DNA from: Pseudonocardiales bacterium
GTDB taxonomy: Bacteria > Actinomycetota > Actinomycetes > Mycobacteriales > Pseudonocardiaceae
Assembly (NCBI GenBank): GCA_019243635.1
Contig: JAFAUB010000079.1
Span: 1 to 33,376, forward strand
Direction: 5' to 3'
DNA length: 33,376 nt
The notes below the pieces were generated by a model. That model was not told the DNA's origin. It ran no database searches and saw only the letters and a program-made list of their open reading frames with translations. Both the position numbers and the translations under genes were made by a program. Below, piece after piece: positions 17,451 through 24,618 of the stretch (positions are counted from its first letter, which is position 1; each line of letters begins with the position of its first letter).

Positions 17451-18639
17451 GACGATCGAGTACCCGGCGCAGTCGGGTCATCGCGGTGGCGAACATCTTC
17501 GGGTCACGAGCCAGGGCGATCCTGATAAAGCTGTCACCCCGGCTCGGCTGGCTCCAGAAGAAATAGCGGCCAGGCAGCACGTACACCCCCTCGCCGAGGA
17601 GGTCGGATTGCAGCTCCGATGCGGTCAGCTCCGGGTGGTCGATCCGAAACCAGGCTACGCTGACCGGCACGACCGGTTCCTGGTAGTGCAGGATGGACCC
17701 GTCCAGGGCGCTGCGCGCGGTTTCGCGGTTGCGCATGAGCACGTCACGTATCGAGCGGAAGTCGTCGTCGATGGAGTCCTTGATGTACTGCGTCAGCATG
17801 TTCAGCACGAACGGCGATACGTTGAGCAGCACACTGGTGTGAATGTTGTAGACCGCTTCCCGGATATCGTCACTGACCGTGATCATCGCGCACTTGGCGT
17901 CCTGTACGGGCCAGGTCTTGCCGGTGTCCTCGATCGCTATATACGTCACGCCGGAGCCTTCCAGCAGCTCGTAGACGTCGAAACGCGTGAGTGTGGAGTC
18001 GGATAGGGTGAAGGCGGCGAAACAGAAGTCGATTATCAGCAGCTTGTCGTGGTCCCGGCAGAATCGCACCACTTCCTCGAAACCCTTGCGCCCGTGCGCC
18101 AGCAGGCTGTATCCGGTAGGGTTGCCCGGATCGACCAGGAACAGCGCGTCGGTACGGACACGCCGCCTGAGCTCACTGTAGATCATATCCGGGTCGGTGA
18201 GCGCGGACTCGTCGATCGGATACAGCGGCACGCCCGCGTTCGCCAGCACGTCGTGCAGGTTGTCGAAGCACGGCTCGACCAGAGTGACGGCCATCCGCTG
18301 CTGCTTGAGGAACATAGCGGCAACCATCGTGGAGATCGACGCGGCGTAGGAGAGCAGTGTTTTCCCCTTAGCCAGGGCGGTCGGCTGCCCGTGTAACCGG
18401 AAGAACACCTCGGTGAAATGACGTTCGTACGTCTCCTGCAGTCCTTCCTCAGCCTCGTACCACAGTTCGGGCAGCTGGTCCACGATCTTGCGCTGGCTCG
18501 GCGACTGCCGCTGGTGCGTGTGGGCGTCGGCTAGGTTGAACTCGGTCCGCAGGGCTCGGATCTCGTGCTGTGTGAGGTCGACGAGCGTCTCCCGGTCGAG
18601 GCCGAACACCGAGCCGACTGCGACGCTAGGGCAATACAT
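17440..18639 (-). CDS. PLP-dependent aminotransferase, class I/II fold
   Basis: Fold type I PLP enzyme, 399 aa. The substrate-binding N-P-T-G lies at 173-176, the PLP pyridine Asp is Asp204 (L-I-I-D-F-C-F), the likely Schiff-base Lys is Lys241 in E-D-T-G-K-T-W-P, and the carboxylate Arg lies in F-I-R-I-A-L near the C-terminus. The N-terminal 90 residues are unusually long and helical, and the G-R motif after the Lys is replaced by D-A-K-C. This sets it apart from standard aspartate/tyrosine aminotransferases and recalls the aminotransferase-like enzymes of non-proteinogenic amino-acid pathways. GGAG lies 4 nt upstream of the ATG. First large gene of the seven-gene operon. Confidence 0.88.
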   Translation of the reverse strand: MYCPSVAVGSVFGLDRETLVDLTQHEIRALRTEFNLADAHTHQRQSPSQRKIVDQLPELWYEAEEGLQETYERHFTEVFFRLHGQPTALAKGKTLLSYAASISTMVAAMFLKQQRMAVTLVEPCFDNLHDVLANAGVPLYPIDESALTDPDMIYSELRRRVRTDALFLVDPGNPTGYSLLAHGRKGFEEVVRFCRDHDKLLIIDFCFAAFTLSDSTLTRFDVYELLEGSGVTYIAIEDTGKTWPVQDAKCAMITVSDDIREAVYNIHTSVLLNVSPFVLNMLTQYIKDSIDDDFRSIRDVLMRNRETARSALDGSILHYQEPVVPVSVAWFRIDHPELTASELQSDLLGEGVYVLPGRYFFWSQPSRGDSFIRIALARDPKMFATAMTRLRRVLDRHGR

Positions 18640-18928
18640 GATTCTCCAATGGAGTGATGTCTACTGTGGTGTCTCGTGGCGCGGCCGGCCGGTGACGGTG
18701 ACTGCGTCGAGTGCGGTGCGTGTCAGGCGCTTGCTGCGGAATACGCTGGCGACAGGGCTGACCGGCGCGACCTGTCTTGTTCGTGACCGATCGCCGTACA
18801 GACCACAAGGGAAGTTCCAGGGCTCTCGCCAGCGGAACGATCGGCATCGCTAACTCATGGCGGGTTTCGGGCGTACCCTGACCGTCCCCTGCCGGCTCAT
18901 ACCGATCAGTAGCTGTGTCGCATGTCAC
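18626..18928 (-). CDS. Candidate small ORF upstream of and overlapping the aminotransferase gene
   Basis: A 100-codon frame with a GTG start at 18928 preceded by GAGGTGAT, a near-ideal Shine-Dalgarno. Its TAG stop lies 14 bp inside the aminotransferase start, which would suit coupling. The product is basic, with a hydrophobic stretch ([15 protein letters not shown]) and a His/Arg/Pro-rich tail, and contains a rare TTA codon. Third-position GC is lower than in neighbouring genes, and I know no homologue. It may be a leader peptide, a substrate peptide or only leader RNA. Confidence 0.3.
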   Translation of the reverse strand: MTCDTATDRYEPAGDGQGTPETRHELAMPIVPLARALELPLWSVRRSVTNKTGRAGQPCRQRIPQQAPDTHRTRRSHRHRPAAPRDTTVDITPLENHVLP

Positions 18929-19347
18929 ATCACCTCTCGGCTGGTTACGTTTCCGTTACCGCGTTCGATGCTCCCACCGCTCCGTGGAACCCGAGCTTGC
19001 CGAAAACCTTACTTGTCGTAAACATTCGATTAAAAGGATATAAACCCTGCGCCCACTACCGGTACGCCCGACACGAACAGGCCGGTGTCGACCTCGAACC
19101 CCTGCCCAGCCCCCTGTCACGGCTTTCTCGCTGTGGTGGGTACCTCGCCCGGCGGCGGTCATGGGGGGCGGCACCGCCGGGTGAGGCGACCGAGGGTGGT
19201 GAGGAGGGTGAGGCATCCGTTCAGGGGCGTCGAGTCGGTAGGCGTAGCAGCGGCCGGCGCCCGCCGCGGCTGCGCCCGGACAGGCACGGGTATCCGGCTG
19301 GCGGCGCACCCTGTCAGGACTGATCTTCTCGGCCGCGCGCAGCGAGA
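18929..19347. promoter_or_regulatory. Upstream region of the seven-gene operon, with AT-rich island at 19001-19046
   Basis: About 420 bp between the XRE relic and the operon. An AT-rich patch (TTATATCC, TTTTAATCG, TTTACGACAAGTAAGGT on the minus strand) stands out sharply from the GC-rich surroundings and is the best candidate for the operon promoter and regulator site. No clean -35/-10 pair can be fixed. The part at 19080-19340 may be further remnant of the XRE gene. Confidence 0.45.
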
Positions 19348-19765
19348 TCACCGCCTCAGGCACCGGGTCAGCGCGGGCAGCATCGCCCCGACTTCCGCCT
19401 CCCGGCATGCCTGCTTGGCGGCCAGCGCGGTCTCGGCACGAACCCTCAGCCGCGCTACCGGCTGTGCCTGCCCACCGGGTATGCCCATCGCGACGGCTTG
19501 CATCGCCTCACGGATCGCACCGATGGCCGACTCGGCAGCGGGATCGGCCGGTAGCGGTGAGGCGCCCAGGTCGAACAGCCCGCTCGGTGAGACCTCCAGC
19601 GCGTTGGCCAGAGCCACGATCCGCGAGCGCCGGTTCAGCGCGCTTGCCGGTCCCCAGCAGCGACAGGTAGCTCTCGGAGATCCCAGCGATCACCACAAGC
19701 GTCTTGCCCCGCGCCTCACGGATCTCGCGCAGCCGCGTACCGACCGTCTGGGTGCCTTGATCCAT
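19348..19765 (-). pseudogene. Frameshifted XRE-family regulator (HTH half, truncated)
   Basis: Starts at ATG 19765 with GGAGGTG upstream and encodes an XRE helix-turn-helix (V-G-T-R-L-R-E-I-R-E-A-R-G-K then E-S-Y-L-S-L-L-G-T-G-K-R-A). At about 19638-19644 the family sequence R-A-L-N-R-R-S continues in another frame; restoring one lost GC dinucleotide in a GCGC run rejoins it. The second frame then runs V-A-L-A-N-A-L-E-V-S-P-S-G-L to a stop at 19348. Intact members of this family continue into TPR repeats, which are missing. It lies directly upstream of the operon it might have regulated. A sequencing error at the GC run would explain the frameshift but not the early stop. Confidence 0.78.
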
Positions 19766-20060
19766 CGCCACACCTCCATCCACCGGAGGACTCTCTCACC
19801 GATGCCGCACGGCCGCTGCCCCGGAGCATCGGCGAGGGTGTGAAGCCCAGGCTACGTGCCTAGCGTCCAGCAGGTCGTGTGCGACGTCACCGGATGCCTC
19901 GGGCCGCCGTGAGCTGGTCGATCGGCAGCTGGTGACGGCCGGCGCTACCGGGGGAGGAGCGAGCCACCGAGCGGTACCGTGGCCCCACAGGGCAACCGAC
20001 GGGCGCATCGCGCGTCCACGCAGTCGGACCTGAAATCCACACGAGGAGCTTCCCTGCCCC

Positions 20061-21386
20061 ATGACTGACAACGGTGACGCGCTACACCTGACAGGCGGCA
20101 TCCCGCTCGGCGGAACGGTCAAGATCCGCGGCTCGAAGAACGCGGTCCCCAAGCTGATGGTCGCGGCGCTCCTGACGGAGGAGCCTGTGCTCATCCAGAA
20201 CATCTCGCAGATCGTCGACACCCGGCTGGTGACCGAGCTGCTCGAGGTGCTGGGATGCACCACTGCGCAGCCGGTGGACGGCCGGCTGCGGATCGAGGCG
20301 CGTGACGTCCACACCGCCGCGACGCGCGATCTGGAGTACTTCCATGTGCGGAGCCGGATCCCGGTGCTCACCTGCGCGCCGCTGCTGCACCGCACCGGCC
20401 ACGCCGAGGTCTGGAAGCCCGGTGGCTGCAGCATCGGCGAGCGTCCGGTCGACCTGCACCTGGAGGTGCTTCGCGCGTTCGGCGCGATGAGCGAGCGGAC
20501 CGATACCGGCTTCAAGCTGACGGCCGAGGTGGGCGGCCTGAAGGGCGCGGTCGTCGAGCTGAAGTACCCGAGCGTGGGTGCGACCGAGCAGTTCCTGCTC
20601 GGGGCGGTCGTCGCCGCGGGTGACTCCGAGCTACGCAACGCCGCGACCGAGCCGGAGATCATCGACTTGATCTCCATGCTCCAGCGCATGGGTGCGTTGA
20701 TCACCGTACAGCCCGGCCGCGTCATTCAGGTCACCGGTGTCTCCCGCCTGAGGGGGGTCTCACACACCGCCATCCCGGACCGCCTCGAAGCGGCTTCCTG
20801 GGCGAGCCTCGCGCTGGCGACCGATGGACGGATCACTGTGCGCGGCGTCCGGCAGGCCGATCTTGGCACGTATCTGAATGTCTACCGGCGCGCGGGTGGC
20901 GAGTTCGACTTCTCCAGCGACGGCAACGAGGTGACGTTCTGGCGGGAGAAGTCCATGCCGCGCCCGCTGGTCGTCGAGACAGACGTGCATCCCGGCTTCA
21001 TGACAGACTGGCAGTCGCCTATGATCACCGCACTGACGCAGGCGGACGGTGTGACCGTGCTGCACGAGACGGTGCACGAGAACAGGCTGGCGTACGGGAA
21101 GGCACTCCAGGCCCTCGGTGCCCAGATGCAGGTCTTCACCGAGTGCCTCGGGCGCACCCCTTGCCGTTTCGGGTCGCGGAATCACCAACACTCCGCCGTA
21201 GTGGTCGGACCGACGAAGCTGCAAGGAACGAACGTGCACGTCCCTGACCTGCGGGCGGGTTTCTCCTACGTGCTGGCCGCACTCGCAGCGCAGGGCGACT
21301 CGACGGTGACGGGAGTCTCTCTGCTGGACCGCGGCTACGAGAACTTCCGCGAGAAGCTGATCTGTGTGGGAGCTAAGCTGCGCTGA
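20061..21386 (+). CDS. MurA-type enolpyruvyl transferase (UDP-GlcNAc 1-carboxyvinyltransferase paralogue)
   Basis: EPSP-synthase-fold enolpyruvyl transferase, 441 aa, full length. MurA substrate residues are kept: Lys26/Asn27 in R-G-S-K-N-A-V-P and the PEP-reactive Cys123 in P-G-G-C-S-I-G-E-R-P-V-D-L-H. The catalytic Asp lies in M-T-D-W-Q-S-P, within a context unlike housekeeping MurA. Neighbours are a beta-helix acyltransferase and biosynthetic-looking genes, not cell-wall genes. So it is probably a pathway paralogue acting on a UDP-sugar or nucleotide, as NikO/PolA do in nucleoside antibiotic synthesis, though a true second MurA cannot be excluded. The only GAGGAG is 12 nt upstream of the ATG. 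Confidence 0.85.
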   Translation: MTDNGDALHLTGGIPLGGTVKIRGSKNAVPKLMVAALLTEEPVLIQNISQIVDTRLVTELLEVLGCTTAQPVDGRLRIEARDVHTAATRDLEYFHVRSRIPVLTCAPLLHRTGHAEVWKPGGCSIGERPVDLHLEVLRAFGAMSERTDTGFKLTAEVGGLKGAVVELKYPSVGATEQFLLGAVVAAGDSELRNAATEPEIIDLISMLQRMGALITVQPGRVIQVTGVSRLRGVSHTAIPDRLEAASWASLALATDGRITVRGVRQADLGTYLNVYRRAGGEFDFSSDGNEVTFWREKSMPRPLVVETDVHPGFMTDWQSPMITALTQADGVTVLHETVHENRLAYGKALQALGAQMQVFTECLGRTPCRFGSRNHQHSAVVVGPTKLQGTNVHVPDLRAGFSYVLAALAAQGDSTVTGVSLLDRGYENFREKLICVGAKLR

Positions 21387-21443
21387 CCGGCGATGTCGTG
21401 GTAGGCGGCACCCGCCTCACTGCGGTCTGGACAGGAGTCGCCG

Positions 21444-22202
21444 TTGCCGCTGAGCTGGGATGACCCGAACGTCCAGATCGACGACGGTGCCCATGTCGCG
21501 CGTTCGGCCGTCTTCGAGCCGGTTGACCTCACCGGCAGCGCGCAGCCGATCGTCATCGGCCGTGGCTGTCGCATCGGGCCCGGCGCTGTCATCCACGGCG
21601 GAGTGGTCCTCGGCGAAGGGGTGGTCGTCGAGGAGCACTGCGTGGTCGGCAAGCCGGAGTTCGGGTACGCGATGGGTAGCCGGTACGACGGGCACGCGGG
21701 CACGTGCACCGTAGGTGCCGGATCCATCATTCGCGCCGGTGCCCATGTCTATTCCGACGTCGTCCTCGGCGAGCAGGTACATATCGGGCATCACACCCTC
21801 ATACGCTCCGCGGTGCGGCTGGGCGCAGGCACTCAGCTCGCTCACTTCGTGTGCGTCGAGCGTGGCTCCCAGCTCGGCGACAACGTCAGGTCGTCACCGC
21901 ACACGCACATCACCGGTGGAACAGTCGTCGAGGACCGCGTCTTCTTCGGCGCAGGCGTCAAGACCATCAACGACAAGTCGATGGTGTGGCGCGCCGGCAC
22001 GCCTGTCGTTCTGGAGGCGCCCTACTTCGCCGAGGGCGCCTCGATCGGCTCGGGATCGACCATAGCGGCCGGGGTTCGCGTCGGCCGCTGGGCGCTTGTC
22101 GGTTCGCAGTCCCTTGTGCTGCGAGATGTGCCCGAGGGCGTCATCGTCGTCGGCGTACCGGCGCGGGAACGAGGGCACCGACCGCACCCCGACGGTGACT
22201 GA
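21444..22202 (+). CDS. Left-handed beta-helix (hexapeptide repeat) acyltransferase
   Basis: Trimeric LbetaH acyltransferase-like protein, 252 aa. TTG at 21444 is chosen because ACAGGAG lies 6-7 nt upstream. Imperfect hexapeptide repeats run through residues 30-235 (I-G-R-G-C-R, I-G-P-G-A-V, L-G-E-G-V-V, V-G-A-G-S-I, I-G-S-G-S-T, V-G-R-W-A-L). A loop insertion with H-I-G-H-H-T and a second with H-T-H-I-T-G-G could supply the catalytic His. Relatives N-acetylate amino-sugars in UDP- or dTDP-linked form. It follows the MurA paralogue by 57 bp, so the pair may modify one nucleotide sugar. Confidence 0.85.
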   Translation: MPLSWDDPNVQIDDGAHVARSAVFEPVDLTGSAQPIVIGRGCRIGPGAVIHGGVVLGEGVVVEEHCVVGKPEFGYAMGSRYDGHAGTCTVGAGSIIRAGAHVYSDVVLGEQVHIGHHTLIRSAVRLGAGTQLAHFVCVERGSQLGDNVRSSPHTHITGGTVVEDRVFFGAGVKTINDKSMVWRAGTPVVLEAPYFAEGASIGSGSTIAAGVRVGRWALVGSQSLVLRDVPEGVIVVGVPARERGHRPHPDGD

Positions 22203-22225
22203 ACCCACGTGGCCGGTGAACGGCG

Positions 22226-23422
22226 TCACCCGTCCCCGTCAGCGATCTGCCGCACGTAGGCGTATCCGGACGACCGAAAAAGCGGGTCAACGGCTCCGTC
22301 CGCGTATTCGAACGCCTCCAGGTCGCGGAGTATCCGTCGAACCGGGTGCTCCGCCTCATAGCTTTGCGCGCCCATCGACCGCGCCGCGGACCGCGCGGCC
22401 CGCAAAGCGACCTCCACCGAATGTGCCTTCGCCATTTTCGCCCAGATCGGGTCGGGATCAGCGGTGTGGAGGGCTCCCGCGATCAGGCCGGAGATCGCCA
22501 GGATGATGCGGCTTCGGCACTGCCCGATCTTCTCCAGCGCTCCTCCCATGAGCACCCGGCCGCCGTCAGAGCGTGAGAGCACGAAACCGACCCAGTGGTC
22601 GATGCTCGCGGCGGCCGCCCCGAGACAGGTGGCGGCCACCAACGGCCGGTACCGCGCGAAATGACGTCGGAACAGAGACACGCCGGCGGTCGCGCCCCCG
22701 ATCATGTCGGTGGTACGGACGCGCGCGCAGTTCATCACCAGGCTTCCCCAGGACCACCCCGTCAACCCCGAGGGCACGAGCGACGCCCTCGTGAGGCCTT
22801 CGTTCGTCGAGCGGACGTAGAACGCCGCGATGTCGTCGTGGACCCGCGCGAAGATGACAAAAGCTCCGGCCTCCTCAATCCTTGAGATCCACTTCTTCTC
22901 GCCTGTCAGCTCCCACCCCGAGGGAGTCGGCACCGCGATCGTCGTCGAGGCGGTCGCCAGGTTCGAGCCACCGCTGGGCTCCGTCGCCGCGACGCCGATC
23001 AGCTCTCCCGCGACAGCCTGGTGCAGTTCGTCTCGGGTTATCCAGCTGTCGTCCAGCAGCAATAACTCAGCGTGTCCGAGATGGGCGGCGTCCCGCATAT
23101 TGAGGTCACGGTAACCTACCAGGAACTGGATCGGCAGCTGGACGACCCACCGGTATCCACCTCCGCCCACATCGCGCGGGGCGGTCGCGTTGCCGATCCC
23201 CTCTCGGTGAAGGTGATGCTTCGCCTCCAGCAATGTCTGTGAGCCCTCTCGGAGCTTCGTGCTCTCCACCTGTAGGGTCATGTCCGCTCGTCCGAGGAGG
23301 CCGAGTTCTGATGTGTCGAACATCCAGCGCACCTGCGACAGCCAGCGCCACGGTGAGTTCGTCGCGGCGGCGACCTGACCGTTGGCGGAACACCCCATCA
23401 GATCAGCGGTCAGGTCACCCAT
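22226..23422 (-). CDS. Acyl-CoA dehydrogenase family protein
   Basis: FAD-dependent acyl-CoA dehydrogenase fold, about 398 aa. The middle domain has A-A-T-E-P-S-G-G-S-N-L-A-T and G-E-K-K-W-I-S-R, the flavin-contacting blocks of the family. The C-terminal helical domain has R-Y-R-P-L-V-A-A-T-C-L-G-A-A and a late R-I-L-R-D-L-E-A-F-E. The N-terminus is short and atypical, so the substrate may be a carrier- or CoA-bound intermediate of a secondary pathway. The ATG at 23422 is used; an in-frame ATG at 23461 is possible and neither has a strong ribosome binding site. Convergent with the acyltransferase gene. Confidence 0.8.
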   Translation of the reverse strand: MGDLTADLMGCSANGQVAAATNSPWRWLSQVRWMFDTSELGLLGRADMTLQVESTKLREGSQTLLEAKHHLHREGIGNATAPRDVGGGGYRWVVQLPIQFLVGYRDLNMRDAAHLGHAELLLLDDSWITRDELHQAVAGELIGVAATEPSGGSNLATASTTIAVPTPSGWELTGEKKWISRIEEAGAFVIFARVHDDIAAFYVRSTNEGLTRASLVPSGLTGWSWGSLVMNCARVRTTDMIGGATAGVSLFRRHFARYRPLVAATCLGAAAASIDHWVGFVLSRSDGGRVLMGGALEKIGQCRSRIILAISGLIAGALHTADPDPIWAKMAKAHSVEVALRAARSAARSMGAQSYEAEHPVRRILRDLEAFEYADGAVDPLFRSSGYAYVRQIADGDG

Positions 23423-23561
23423 ACCAGGCGAGTGTAGTGGTGCCGCCGCCCCTTGCCGCATCGTTGCGACCCCACCGGCGCCACGACGCTCACCAGCGAG
23501 CTTCTCTGCGGCTCACGCTGTGATGCATGATTTCATTGTTGTCGTGTCTCAGGACGTTATC

Positions 23562-23927
23562 TCAAGTCCGGAGATTGGGACTTTGATCGTCTCGGTTCGG
23601 GCGGTGAAGTGTCACCTCGCCTCTTTCGCGTAGTACGTCCGCGGCCGTCTCGGCGAGGATGAGGATCAGCGCCATCAGGTCAGCCGGTTCCATATGGGCG
23701 CGCAGGGATAGTGCGGCGGCGGCGGGGTCATCGAGCAGAACGGAGAGAGTGCGAGCTTGGTAGCCGGCCTGGACCATCGACGGGTGCTCGTACAGCTGTC
23801 CTGCGAGCACATCGGCGTGCGGAGCGCAGGCGTCCTGGGCGCGTCTGGCGAACTTCACCGGCGGAGCCGAGGGAGCGAGTGGGGGCGGTGCGCTAGCCGG
23901 GGGTGGGAGAGCTGTCTGGGTGGCCAA
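23562..23927 (-). CDS. Small conserved-looking hypothetical protein
   Basis: A 121-aa protein with a Pro/Ala-rich N-terminal 25 residues, then a helical core (A-D-V-L-A-G-Q-L-Y-E-H-P-S-M-V, Q-A-G-Y-Q-A-R-T-L-S-V-L-L) and a tail with E-P-A-D-L-M-A-L-I-L-I-L-A-E-T-A-A-D-V-L. TTG at 23927 has AGGTGA 5 nt upstream. No function is recognised. Its codon use is normal for the strain, which supports it being real. Confidence 0.5.
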   Translation of the reverse strand: MATQTALPPPASAPPPLAPSAPPVKFARRAQDACAPHADVLAGQLYEHPSMVQAGYQARTLSVLLDDPAAAALSLRAHMEPADLMALILILAETAADVLRERGEVTLHRPNRDDQSPNLRT

Positions 23928-24618
23928 GGCTTCACCTGCCGGGGATCGGGGTCTCGTGCGCCTACCGTTGTCATCGCTGTTCGCTGCGAAGCGTTACATG
24001 TCCGTCGCCGACGGTGGTGTGTGGCGAAGCTCGGCGTGTCAGGTCGGTGGCCGTCCCTCGTGGGGTGTGTCGTCATCCCCTCCTCCCCCGTTGGTCTCAG
24101 CCCGTTCACCCTCAGCAAGCAGGGTCGCCCTCGGTGTGATCGGTGGCTGGGGGAGACAGCGCGGGCGTGCGGTTCGAGGTCGCGGTTGTGACGGTGTGTG
24201 AGAGGACCTGCCGGCACACGACCGTCCCCAGCCGGCTCCAGACACCCGTGCCGGATCGATGGCCCAACCGCCGGTCACACCGCCCCGACCCTCCTCAGGT
24301 CGACCCACGCCCGCCCCATAAGCGGGCGACGGCTCGGCTCGTCGGGTCGTCGAGGGCTTGCGCGATGGGGAACGCTCGCTTTTAGCGAAAAGACCTCTTA
24401 ACCCTCCGTCGGCCCGCGGTTCAACTGGACGACGTACGGTTGGTCCGCCATCATGGGAACGGATGCACGAACAACCTGGCGGCGGGTCTCGGTTACCGAG
24501 AGCATGTCCCCGGTTAATGTCCTTGCACCTTATCGAAAGATGCCGGCCATCGGATCGGCATAACGTTACAGCTACTTGTGGCAACTGTTGCTTGGGCTAT
24601 CGGGAAGGGCGGTGGCTG
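23928..24618. other. About 690 bp without a recognisable gene
   Basis: Several frames are open in this GC-rich stretch on both strands, but none has a convincing ribosome binding site, codon pattern or known motif. The last 200 bp probably hold the promoter of the propeller/phosphoesterase gene; there is an AT-richer patch at 24520-24590. Confidence 0.5.
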
